NCBI GenBank assembly: GCA_900548455.1
Contig: URKQ01000014.1
Location: 29,246 to 93,245 of the forward strand
Origin: an uncultured Clostridium sp.
Lineage (GTDB): Bacteria; Bacillota; Clostridia; Clostridiales; Clostridiaceae
Length of the DNA stretch: 64,000 nucleotides
Direction of reading: 5' to 3'
Numbering within the stretch: the first letter of the stretch is position 1; each line of letters begins with the position of its first letter. This document shows, one piece after another, positions 27,483 through 35,593 of this stretch. The notes under the pieces were generated by a model. It did not search any database. It was given only the letters and a program-made list of their open reading frames with translations, and was not told the DNA's origin. A program made the position numbers and the translations under genes.

Positions 27483-28121
27483 ATGTCGGAAATTAATCTG
27501 TTTTCTAAAAAAGTCAATTTTATTATTGAAAATAATGTAATTTTAATAAACTTACTTGAAATAACTTATAGTGAACTTGCTTTTCCTCCTAATATAGATG
27601 ATATTAATGTAAAACTATTTGATTATAACAATCTGCAGTTTATAGATTATGGAGATGTAAGTGGTAAGTTTTATACAATAGAAAATTCATCTTCTATATC
27701 TTGTGTAATAAAATTTAAATCTTCTAAAGAATTAGCTTCTAATAGTTTAATACTAATTCACTTAGAAAAGGCACTTAAAAATGAAGGTATAATATCTATT
27801 GGCTCAATGTTTTTATCTTTAGAAGATGAATTTAACCACGGATTAATTCAAAATGATATGTATATTACAGCGCCACACGATCCTGGTAACTATTTTTTAC
27901 AGTTATACCAAGTAAACGAGGATAATATTACATCTGAAAATATTTATTCTAATATAATTAATGTATCTAACCCTATTAAAAATGCTGAAGTACCTTCTCC
28001 ACCTTTTATAGATGCAAAAACTTCTACTTCTGTATCATCCTTAATTCTAAACGCCAAAGATAAGAATAATTCTCTAATTAATGCAGATTTTATTACTATC
28101 TTAAGGGTTAAAATAGTATAA
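27483..28121 (+). CDS. Unrecognised beta-rich protein (212 residues)
   Basis: No signal peptide or known domain. Residues about 35-95 (VKLFDYNNLQFIDYGDVSG, then IKFKSS and SLILIHLEKAL) line up loosely with residues 35-100 of the 214-residue protein, and the end (NADFITILRVKIV) matches the same C-terminal pattern. It begins after a perfect AGGAGG site. Fourth gene of the rightward arm; spacing of about 30 bp to each neighbour suggests one transcript. Confidence 0.65.
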   Translation: MSEINLFSKKVNFIIENNVILINLLEITYSELAFPPNIDDINVKLFDYNNLQFIDYGDVSGKFYTIENSSSISCVIKFKSSKELASNSLILIHLEKALKNEGIISIGSMFLSLEDEFNHGLIQNDMYITAPHDPGNYFLQLYQVNEDNITSENIYSNIINVSNPIKNAEVPSPPFIDAKTSTSVSSLILNAKDKNNSLINADFITILRVKIV

Positions 28122-28155
28122 ACTTCAATCTTGCACTTTATTATGAGGTGATAAA

Positions 28156-29139
28156 ATGATTAAAAACCCTAACTTTGTAAAAAGAGTAGTTTATAAAGTA
28201 AATATGGTTGTTATCTACTTCGATTCCCCAATGATGCGATATGGTTACAATGGTTATCTTGTTCCACATAATTATGCATTAATGGAATTAGATCCTTTAA
28301 CAAATAACCTAATTTCAAAATATATACCCTCTTCAAATAACACTGGAGTAAAAGAAATTTATATAGGTTATACCGTTAAATTCACTTTTTTTAATAATGA
28401 TTTTTATCTTAAAAAAGATATTTTGCTTTCCGCTGGATACATTAATTTAAAATCTGTTTTATATATAACCTCTACTGATAATAGAGTAAATGATTTTTGC
28501 ACAAAAACTGCTTTAGGTAATGAAGCTACCGACATAAACATTTCTGAAGGTACAGCTAATAAATTAAATAACAGTACTCTCCTTTATTCTTGTAATCAAA
28601 ACAATAGTTTTTCTCCAGATGTGTATTCTTCTGACTTCTACGTTATTGCTGGCACAGAAAAAATATACCCTATAGACGTTATATATGATTATACTAATGG
28701 TTGTAATATAACCTTGCTTTTTAGTTCCAACGCTTTATCCTATGGCGGACAAATGACCTTGTTTACAATTCATTCTCCTAAAACTAAAGATGTTTTTGAC
28801 TGTCCTATACTAGGAGATAAATTCTTAGTTTTCCAAGACACTGATACAATCATACTTCCTCCAGGACAAGTTATTCCATATTCTTCATCACCAATAGAAA
28901 AGAATTTCATAATTTATATATCTAAAAATGTTCCTTATAGAACTTACGGATATACAAATAGAGTTACTATTACTGGATGGATTAAAGTCTATGAAGTATC
29001 TAATGAAAATCTTGATGTAGGACAACAGCTAATATTTACAAATTTGAAGGTAAATAAATCTATGGAAATACATTGTAAAAACGGTGATATAGTACTAGAT
29101 TCTTTAGACCTAACTTCACTATCAATATTTAGAAATTAA
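28156..29139 (+). CDS. Beta-rich protein sharing a module with the 1139-residue protein
   Basis: 327 residues without a signal peptide. The first domain (VNMVVIYFDSPMM) resembles the Big_5-like F-D-x-P/x-M edge of the 1139-residue protein. Residues about 158-220 (SDFYVIAG, TLLFSSNAL, SPKTKDVFDCPILG) align with residues 776-845 of that protein (SDFVASND, TLTFPADSF, SPKSTDIFNKLIVG). This links the two arms of the cluster. Last gene of the rightward arm, followed by a terminator shared with malic enzyme. Confidence 0.7.
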   Translation: MIKNPNFVKRVVYKVNMVVIYFDSPMMRYGYNGYLVPHNYALMELDPLTNNLISKYIPSSNNTGVKEIYIGYTVKFTFFNNDFYLKKDILLSAGYINLKSVLYITSTDNRVNDFCTKTALGNEATDINISEGTANKLNNSTLLYSCNQNNSFSPDVYSSDFYVIAGTEKIYPIDVIYDYTNGCNITLLFSSNALSYGGQMTLFTIHSPKTKDVFDCPILGDKFLVFQDTDTIILPPGQVIPYSSSPIEKNFIIYISKNVPYRTYGYTNRVTITGWIKVYEVSNENLDVGQQLIFTNLKVNKSMEIHCKNGDIVLDSLDLTSLSIFRN

Positions 29140-29172
29140 AAAGGATGTATCATAAAATTAGATACATCCTTT
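29140..29172. terminator. Bidirectional terminator at the right end of the beta-rich cluster
   Basis: A 12-bp perfect stem (29140-29151 with 29161-29172) with A and T runs, between the convergent 327-residue gene and malic enzyme gene. Confidence 0.85.
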
Positions 29173-29183
29173 TATATTTAAAA

Positions 29184-30359
29184 CTATATTCTTGATAAAC
29201 CTTGTTCCTTTGCAATTCTCATAACTTCTTCTGCTACTCTATCAGCTACTCGTGTGTCAAAGGCCTTTGGAATTATATTGTCTTCTGTTAAGTCTTCATC
29301 AGCTATTAAACTTGCAAGGGCCCTTGCAGCTGCTAACTTCATTTCATCATTAATAGCCTTAGCTCTTACTGCTAATGCTCCCTTAAATATCCCTGGGAAA
29401 ACCAGCACATTATTAATCTGATTAGGAAAATCAGAACGTCCTGTAGCTATAACTCTCGCTCCACCCGCTTTAGCTTCATCTGGCATAATTTCTGGTGTAG
29501 GATTTGCCATAGCAAAAATAATAGCATCTTTATTCATTTTAGAAATATCCTGTGCATTTATCATATTAGGAGCTGAAACACCAATAAAAACATCTGCTCC
29601 AACTAACACTTCTTTTAAAGAACCTTTTTCCTTATTTTTATTTGTTATCTTTGCAATTGCTTTGTGAGAATCATATAAGCAATTTCCTCCATCATATAGT
29701 GCACCTTCTCTATCACACATAATTACATTTTCTGCACCAGCTTTTAAAAGCAACTTACATATAGCTATCCCTGCTGACCCTGCTCCGTTTATAATAATCT
29801 TAACATCTTTAATATTTTTGTTTGTTAATTTAAGTGCATTGTAAAGTCCTGATAAAACAACCACTGCTGTACCATGTTGATCATCATGAAATACTGGGAT
29901 ATCAAGTTCCTTTTTTAATGTTTCTTCAATATAAAAACATTCTGGTGCCTTAATATCCTCTAAATTAATCCCACCAAAAACTGGAGCAATCATCTTTACT
30001 GTTCTAATCACTTCATCTGGATCCTGTGTATCAAGACAGATAGGAAAAGCATCTACTCCACCAAATTCTTTAAATAATAAAGATTTTCCTTCCATAACTG
30101 GAATGGCTGCTTCAGCTCCTATATTTCCAAGTCCTAGTACTGCTGTTCCATTAGAAACTACTGCCACAGTATTAGCTTTTATAGTTAGATCGTACGCCTT
30201 TGACTTATCCTTTGATATTTCAATACATGGCTGAGCTACTCCTGGGGTATAAGTTACAGATAAATCATCCATTGAATTTACTTTAACCTTACCTACAACC
30301 TCAAGTTTCCCTCTATTTTCCTCATGAATCTTTAATGATTGTTCTCCATATGATGCCAT
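29184..30359 (-). CDS. NAD(P)-dependent malic enzyme (oxaloacetate-decarboxylating)
   Basis: Converts malate to pyruvate and CO2 with reduction of NAD(P)+. The 391-residue short bacterial form has YTPGVAQPC near the start, GLGNIGAEAAIPVMEGK, the DDQHGTAVV block with the metal-binding Asp, the Rossmann motif GAGSAGIAI near residue 193 and ANPTPEI near 290. AAGGGGG precedes the ATG. It appears monocistronic. The cofactor preference cannot be read with certainty. Confidence 0.95.
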   Translation of the reverse strand: MASYGEQSLKIHEENRGKLEVVGKVKVNSMDDLSVTYTPGVAQPCIEISKDKSKAYDLTIKANTVAVVSNGTAVLGLGNIGAEAAIPVMEGKSLLFKEFGGVDAFPICLDTQDPDEVIRTVKMIAPVFGGINLEDIKAPECFYIEETLKKELDIPVFHDDQHGTAVVVLSGLYNALKLTNKNIKDVKIIINGAGSAGIAICKLLLKAGAENVIMCDREGALYDGGNCLYDSHKAIAKITNKNKEKGSLKEVLVGADVFIGVSAPNMINAQDISKMNKDAIIFAMANPTPEIMPDEAKAGGARVIATGRSDFPNQINNVLVFPGIFKGALAVRAKAINDEMKLAAARALASLIADEDLTEDNIIPKAFDTRVADRVAEEVMRIAKEQGLSRI

Positions 30360-30400
30360 ATGTACTTCCCCCTTATATTATATATATTATTTACTACATC

Positions 30401-31027
30401 CTATTTATTATAATAATCACAATATGGTGCTATAGGACATTCTTCACATTTTGGTTTCCTAGCATCACATATTTTTCTTCCATGCCAAATAATATAGTGA
30501 TGAGCATCACTCCACATATTCCTTGGTATATATTTCATTAGCTTTTGCTCCACTATCTCTACATTATCCCCTTTTGCAAAACCTGTTCTATTAGATATTC
30601 TAAAAACATGAGTATCTACTGCAATTGCGGGTACTCCAAACGCATTAGATAAAACAACATTTGCTGTTTTTCTTCCTACTCCAGGAAGCTCTATAAGTTC
30701 TTCCATAGTCTTCGGAACCTGACCATTATGTTTTTCAACAATTACTTTACATGCTCCAAGTATATTTTTACTCTTATTTTTATAAAATCCACAACTATGA
30801 ATTTTTTCACCTAATTCTTCTTCACTTAAAGATAATATAGCTTCAGGCGTATTATACTCTTTATATAATTCCTTTGTAACAATATTTACTCTTTCATCTG
30901 TGCATTGAGCTGATAATATAGTTGAAATCAAAAGTTCAAAGGGACTATTAAATTCTAATCCGCAAGATGCTCCCCTATATGTTTCTTCCAAAATCTCAAG
31001 AATCTTTTTTCTCTTATCATTATTCAT
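30401..31027 (-). CDS. nth: Endonuclease III (DNA glycosylase/AP lyase)
   Basis: Removes oxidised pyrimidines from DNA and cleaves the abasic site. The helix-hairpin-helix LPGVGRKTANVV carries the catalytic Lys, the AVDTHVFRISNR segment the catalytic Asp, and the C-terminus the [4Fe-4S] ligands Cys187-x6-Cys194-x2-Cys197-x5-Cys203. At 208 residues it has the normal length. It is followed closely by the malic enzyme start region on the same strand only by position (42 bp downstream of nth begins the next ORF), so co-transcription is possible. Confidence 0.97.
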   Translation of the reverse strand: MNNDKRKKILEILEETYRGASCGLEFNSPFELLISTILSAQCTDERVNIVTKELYKEYNTPEAILSLSEEELGEKIHSCGFYKNKSKNILGACKVIVEKHNGQVPKTMEELIELPGVGRKTANVVLSNAFGVPAIAVDTHVFRISNRTGFAKGDNVEIVEQKLMKYIPRNMWSDAHHYIIWHGRKICDARKPKCEECPIAPYCDYYNK

Positions 31028-31118
31028 TTATCTACCTCAAATTTATCTGAACTAGTTGTCTTTCATTATTTTCTATACCTACATGTACATTATAACAAAT
31101 TCTCAAATAACATAAACT

Positions 31119-31574
31119 CTATTTAAGACTTTTTACCATCTTTATATATATCATACCAACTGTCATTTTAGGTTCCATGAATTCTTCTCCTACTGAAGTA
31201 TATCCTAATTTTTCATAAAAACTCTTTACATTTTTTCTTGCATTTAAAACAATTCCTTCACATCCCATTGTTTCAATAACTTCTTCTGCAAAACACATTA
31301 TTTTCTTACCAATATTTTTTCCTCTAACTGATTGGTCAACTGCTACTTGTCTAATATGAACAGTATTATCATCAACTTTTGAAATTATAAGAGCTCCAAC
31401 CACTTTTGAATTAAAAAATGCACAAACATGAAAATCATTTATCTCATGACTTAAATCTTCATCATATATATTAAGCCCAGATGGAGCTCTAAACACCTCA
31501 TGTCTTAACTTTAGTTCTGCCTCGTAATCTTCTGTTCCCCATTCAACCAATCTTACGTTTATTTCCTCTATCAT
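31119..31574 (-). CDS. GNAT-family acetyltransferase (ElaA-like)
   Basis: 151 residues forming one GNAT domain: KVVGALIISKVD strand, then VHIRQVAVDQSVRGKNIGKKIM containing the acetyl-CoA-binding R/Q-x-x-G-x-G/A-like loop (RGKNIGKK), and NARKNVKSFYEKLGYTSVGEEF at the end. The layout is that of the ElaA/YitI-like group. The acceptor is unknown. The start follows AGGAGAAG. Standing alone between nth and the bacteriohemerythrin gene. Confidence 0.85.
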   Translation of the reverse strand: MIEEINVRLVEWGTEDYEAELKLRHEVFRAPSGLNIYDEDLSHEINDFHVCAFFNSKVVGALIISKVDDNTVHIRQVAVDQSVRGKNIGKKIMCFAEEVIETMGCEGIVLNARKNVKSFYEKLGYTSVGEEFMEPKMTVGMIYIKMVKSLK

Positions 31575-31778
31575 TTTTTTCTTCTCCTAATTAAATAGTA
31601 TCTCTTCATTAGTAAAATTATATTATATATTTTTTAATCAATAATCTACATTTTTAGATTTTACCAACATATCAAATTTAAAGTCAATAAAAATATTTTA
31701 TCAAAAATTATAGGCATATCATTCATATTAAATTTATTATAATAGTTACTCAATATATTTACTATAACCAAAAAAGAA

Positions 31779-31803
31779 ACTTATAAAACGCATCTTTATA
31801 AGT
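31779..31803 (-). terminator. Terminator of the bacteriohemerythrin gene
   Basis: A 9-bp stem (31779-31787 with 31795-31803); on the minus strand TTCTTTTTTGG follows. Confidence 0.65.
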
Positions 31804-31824
31804 CCCTTAAAATATCTTATTCTA

Positions 31825-32217
31825 TTATTCAACTCCAATAAACTTATCTTTTTTTAAAATATGTTCTATAAGCCATTCATTCACAAATTCTAGCATTTGC
31901 AATATAGTTTCTTCTTGATTTTCATCAATCTCCCTAAGATCTACATCTTCTAACTTTTGAACGAAATTATTATGATCTATTTTTTGAGTAAACATTCTTT
32001 TATATTTTATCTTCTCCATATAAGCTTCTTCAGTTGCGAAATGAAAAGATGTATAATCCTTTAATTCCTCAATTAATTCCACTATTTTATCGTATTTATC
32101 TATAGCAAATTCATCTTTTAATAAATAATAGATTTTATCTGCAATTTCAAATAAAACTTTATGTTGATTGTCTATTTCCTCAATCCCTGTAAAAAACTCT
32201 TCTTTCATCTCGTACAT
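31825..32217 (-). CDS. Bacteriohemerythrin
   Basis: A four-helix-bundle di-iron protein that reversibly binds O2; in anaerobes it is thought to store, deliver or scavenge oxygen. The iron ligands are visible: His in IDNQHKVLFE, His and Glu in SFHFATEEAYM, His in KIDHNNFV, and His and Asp in WLIEHILKKDKFIG. I place the start at 32217 because the GAGGGGG site is eight bases upstream; earlier in-frame starts sit on top of the ribosome site. This gives 130 residues, the usual length. It probably protects this anaerobe during oxygen exposure. Confidence 0.92.
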   Translation of the reverse strand: MYEMKEEFFTGIEEIDNQHKVLFEIADKIYYLLKDEFAIDKYDKIVELIEELKDYTSFHFATEEAYMEKIKYKRMFTQKIDHNNFVQKLEDVDLREIDENQEETILQMLEFVNEWLIEHILKKDKFIGVE

Positions 32218-32352
32218 ATACATTTCCCCCTCATTCTTCAATAATTACTATTATATACTAATAATAATTATTTTCAACCTTTTTTCTACTTTTTCACATA
32301 TAATTGTTTTGATAATATACTATTATATAAATAATATTATATTGAGGTAAAG

Positions 32353-32688
32353 ATGAAACATATAAATCTTTTTAGAAAATCTTCTATGGAACCTATACCA
32401 CCAAAAAAATTTACCTTATCCGAAGCACAAGAAATTGCCACTTCTCTAAAAATTGATTTTACAAAAGAAAAATTCGATTTACAACAATTTTCTATGGGAA
32501 TAAATGTTGAACTTGAACATGGCAGCAAATATCCTAATACTAATGTAACTAAAAACGATCCTATTTTAACTGGTAAGATTGCACTTGCTCACCTTCAAGA
32601 ATTTGCTGATTACTATACAAGGCTCAAAAAATTAGAAGAAGAAGCTACCGCCTATTGGTCAACTCGCAAGAAAAATTATAGAAAATAA
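32353..32688 (+). CDS. DUF5661-like small protein
   Basis: 111 residues, cytoplasmic. The C-terminal part has the pattern I-N-V-E-L-E-H-G, N-V-T-x-x-D-P-x-L-T-G-K-I-A-L-A-H-L-x-E-F-x-D-Y-Y-T-R-L, which I associate with DUF5661 (PF18905), a family of unknown function also seen in phages. TTGAGG precedes the ATG. It diverges from the bacteriohemerythrin gene with 135 bp between and ends in a terminator. Confidence 0.7.
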   Translation: MKHINLFRKSSMEPIPPKKFTLSEAQEIATSLKIDFTKEKFDLQQFSMGINVELEHGSKYPNTNVTKNDPILTGKIALAHLQEFADYYTRLKKLEEEATAYWSTRKKNYRK

Positions 32689-32696
32689 CAAAATAT

Positions 32697-32730
32697 AGGG
32701 CCTACATCAAACCATGATGTAGGCCCTTTT
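32697..32730 (+). terminator. Intrinsic terminator of the DUF5661-like gene
   Basis: A 13-bp perfect stem (32697-32709 with 32715-32727) containing GGGCC, followed by TTTT. Confidence 0.85.
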
Positions 32731-32773
32731 AAAATCTATAATTAACTGTGTAAATCTACAAAGTAGATTTAAT

Positions 32774-32898
32774 ATTTATTTTCAAGAAACGAGTAGTTCA
32801 AGGAAACAACTATATAAGGAAGCGCACTTACTTACTGCTAAGTAAGCGACGCAATATAGGCAGTTGACGATGAAATACGAAGTTTATTGAAAATAAAT
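32774..32898. repeat. 125-bp imperfect palindrome, MITE-like, abutting the glpF stop
   Basis: Perfect 12-bp terminal inverted repeats (32774-32785, 32887-32898) enclose nested partial inverted repeats: aactatat with atatag-gc-agtt and, at the centre, cttactta/taagtaag around a 4-nt loop. No reading frame. The right end overlaps the first base of the glpF stop codon. It could be a small non-autonomous element or a folded 3' end of the glp mRNA; a second copy is not present in the window. Confidence 0.5.
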
Positions 32899-33602
32899 TA
32901 GAAAATAGCATTAGCTAAAAGACAAGCAACAATAGCCCCACAAATAGGTGCTACAACTGGAATCCATGCATAATCCCAATCAGAACTTCCTTTATGAGGA
33001 ATAGGTAAAAATGCATGTGCAATTCTTGGTCCTAAATCTCTTGCAGGGTTAAGAGCATAACCTGTAGGTCCACCTAAAGATAAACCTAATGCCCAAATAA
33101 TCATTCCTACAACCATAGGACTAATTCCATCTACCATAACTGTATTTCCAACGCCAATTATGAAGAATAATAAACAGAAAGTAGCTATAAACTCTGTCAT
33201 AAAGTTTTCACCTTTAGATCTTATTGCTGGACCTGTTGCAAAAGTTCCAAGAATTGTTGCAGGGTCAGTTTCTTCTTTATAATGAGGAAGATATGCTAAA
33301 TAAACAAGGCATGCACCAACTATACCACCAAGCATTTGAGCTAAAATATATGGTGCTACTTGTGACCATGCAAGTTTTCCTATTGCTGCCATACCTATTG
33401 TAACTGCTGGATTAAAGTGAGCTCCACTAAATCCACCAAATATAAATACAGGAATAGCAACAGCTAGTGCCCAACCAGTGGCTATTACTATCCATCCACC
33501 ACCATTACCTTTTGCTTTTTTTAAGCAAACGTTAGCAACAACACCATCTCCAAAAAGAACAAGAATCATAGTTCCTAAGAATTCAGCTAAAAATGTTGAC
33601 AT
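32898..33602 (-). CDS. glpF: Glycerol uptake facilitator (aquaglyceroporin)
   Basis: A 234-residue channel of the MIP family with six membrane segments and both pore motifs: HFNPAVTIG (first half) and ALNPARDLGPR (second half, where the D/R pair marks a glycerol rather than a water channel). It lets glycerol diffuse in, where GlpK traps it. It is the last gene of the operon running leftwards from 38299, 59 bp after glpK. GGGGGAA precedes the ATG. Confidence 0.96.
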   Translation of the reverse strand: MSTFLAEFLGTMILVLFGDGVVANVCLKKAKGNGGGWIVIATGWALAVAIPVFIFGGFSGAHFNPAVTIGMAAIGKLAWSQVAPYILAQMLGGIVGACLVYLAYLPHYKEETDPATILGTFATGPAIRSKGENFMTEFIATFCLLFFIIGVGNTVMVDGISPMVVGMIIWALGLSLGGPTGYALNPARDLGPRIAHAFLPIPHKGSSDWDYAWIPVVAPICGAIVACLLANAIF

Positions 33603-33661
33603 TTCTATTCCCCCTATTAATTTTTAAAAAGAACAATTATAAATAATTACTTTATGAATAA

Positions 33662-35152
33662 TTACTTTTCCCATCCAAGTGAGCGCTTAACAGCCTCATG
33701 CCATCCATTTAGTAACTCATTTCTCTTTTCTTCACTCATCTTAGGCTCAAAACTTCTAGAAAGTGCCCAATTCTTAGTTACCTCATCTTTATTTTTAAAG
33801 TATCCTACTGCAAGACCTGCAAGATAAGCAGCTCCTAGTGCTGTTGTTTCTATAACTTCCGGTCTAAATACATCTACACCCAAAATATCTGCTTGGAATT
33901 GCATTAAGAAGTTATTTGCACAAGCACCACCATCAACCCTAAGTGCCTTTAACTCGATACCAGAATCATCTTGCATAGCCTTAAGTACATCATAAGTTTG
34001 ATATGCAAGGGATTCTAAAGTTGCTCTAATAAAATGTGCTTTTTTAGCTCCTCTAGTTAATCCTACTATAGTTCCTCTTGCATATTGATCCCAATGAGGT
34101 GCACCAAGACCTGTAAAAGCTGGTACCATATAAACACCATTTGTATCTTCAACTTCCTCAGCATACGCTTCTGTGTCAGATGCTTTTTCTACTAACTTAA
34201 GTTCATCTCTTAACCATTGAATTGCTGCTCCAGCTACAAAAATACTTCCCTCAAGTGCATATTCAACTTTACCATCTACACCCCATGCAATTGTGGTAAG
34301 CAATCCATTTTTAGATTCTATAGCTTTTTCTCCTGTATTCATAAGCATAAAGCAACCAGTTCCGTAGGTATTTTTTGCTGTACCTGGGTTATAACAAACC
34401 TGTCCAAATAAAGCTGCTTGCTGATCTCCTGCTGCCCCAGCAATAGGAATTTCTCCTCCAAACAATTCACTATCTGTATATCCATATACACAACTTGATG
34501 GTTTAGGTGTTGGCAACATATTTTCTGGTATATTTAATCTATTTAAAATTTCTTTATCCCATTCCAAAGAGTGAATATTAAAAAGCATAGTTCTAGATGC
34601 ATTAGAATAATCTGTTACATGAACTCTACCTTTTGTTAAGTTCCATATAAGCCATGTATCAATAGTTCCAAATAATAACTCTCCTCTTTCTGCTTTTTCT
34701 CTTGCTCCTTCAACATTATCTAATATCCATTTAATCTTAGTACCTGAAAAGTATGCATCTACAATAAGGCCGGTCTTTTCTTTTATTTTTTTATCAAATC
34801 CCTCTGCTTTTAGTTCATCACAGAAATTTGAAGTTCTTCTGCACTGCCATACAATTGCATTATGAATAGGTTTACCTGTATTCTTGTCCCAAACGACTGT
34901 AGTTTCACGCTGATTAGTGATACCTATAGCTGCTATGTCTTCTGAGGTTAAGTTTATTTTTTCCATAGCTTCTTTTGCAACTGAAAGTTGAGATTCCCAT
35001 ATTTCTAAAGCATCATGTTCAACCCAACCAGCCTTAGGAAAAATTTGTGTAAATTCCTTTTGAGCTACACTTTCTATAAGTCCCTTTTCATTAAATAATA
35101 TACACCTTGAACTAGTAGTTCCTTGATCTAAAGACATTATATACTTTGACAT
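33662..35152 (-). CDS. glpK: Glycerol kinase
   Basis: Phosphorylates glycerol to glycerol 3-phosphate with ATP (FGGY family). Motifs: SLDQGTTSSRCILF at the start, NQRETTVVWD near 82, GAAGDQQAALFGQ near 240-252 and GGACANNFLMQFQ near 405. The His in the regulatory loop used by PTS HPr in Gram-positives is probably the region YALEGSIFVAGAAIQW; I do not see a clear phosphorylated His there. 496 residues is the usual length. In the glp operon between the DUF1667 gene and glpF. Confidence 0.97.
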   Translation of the reverse strand: MSKYIMSLDQGTTSSRCILFNEKGLIESVAQKEFTQIFPKAGWVEHDALEIWESQLSVAKEAMEKINLTSEDIAAIGITNQRETTVVWDKNTGKPIHNAIVWQCRRTSNFCDELKAEGFDKKIKEKTGLIVDAYFSGTKIKWILDNVEGAREKAERGELLFGTIDTWLIWNLTKGRVHVTDYSNASRTMLFNIHSLEWDKEILNRLNIPENMLPTPKPSSCVYGYTDSELFGGEIPIAGAAGDQQAALFGQVCYNPGTAKNTYGTGCFMLMNTGEKAIESKNGLLTTIAWGVDGKVEYALEGSIFVAGAAIQWLRDELKLVEKASDTEAYAEEVEDTNGVYMVPAFTGLGAPHWDQYARGTIVGLTRGAKKAHFIRATLESLAYQTYDVLKAMQDDSGIELKALRVDGGACANNFLMQFQADILGVDVFRPEVIETTALGAAYLAGLAVGYFKNKDEVTKNWALSRSFEPKMSEEKRNELLNGWHEAVKRSLGWEK

Positions 35153-35217
35153 AATACATTCCCCCTTATACCTATTTTTATGCGAATAATAATCCCATTT
35201 ATAACCAAAAATAATCT

Positions 35218-35589
35218 TTAATGTTGTTTCTTTAAAATATTTTGTGTAGTCACTACATTTGCTCCAGTATCTACTATATTTTCATATATTATATCTCCTA
35301 TATTAACTGGTGCTTCTATCTTGATATCTTTTAATGCCATCATGCATTCTCCAACTTTATTTTTAGGAATCTGTTCTGATGTTTTTATTGATACCCTTGG
35401 ATATATTCCATTAATAACAGGAATTGTAGTAGTAACTATTCGCGTTGGATTTGTACATTCTTTTCTAGCATGTTCTTCTCCAATCTTACAAGAATATCCA
35501 CTAATCTCTAAGATTTCCCCCGCTTCTAACTTAACTACTAAAGTACATCCCATAGGACATCCGATGCAGGTAAATTCTTTTTGAATCAT
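35218..35589 (-). CDS. DUF1667 cysteine-rich redox partner
   Basis: 123 residues with an N-terminal CIGCPMGC (C-x2-C-x3-C) and two later cysteines (YSCKIGEEHARKEC), typical of DUF1667, a family found beside GlpA/GlpB-like genes in clostridia and Thermotoga. The cysteines probably hold an iron-sulfur cluster that moves electrons from the glycerol-3-phosphate oxidising complex. The start at 35589 has AAAGGAG upstream and leaves 4 bp after the previous stop, indicating translational coupling. Confidence 0.85.
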   Translation of the reverse strand: MIQKEFTCIGCPMGCTLVVKLEAGEILEISGYSCKIGEEHARKECTNPTRIVTTTIPVINGIYPRVSIKTSEQIPKNKVGECMMALKDIKIEAPVNIGDIIYENIVDTGANVVTTQNILKKQH

Positions 35590-35593
35590 AGCT

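Noticed and set aside
20466..29139. Prophage or tailocin interpretation of the beta-rich cluster
   Set aside because: Beta-helix and Ig-like proteins occur in phage tails, but no terminase, portal, capsid, tail tube, baseplate, lysis or integrase gene is present, and housekeeping genes flank both sides.
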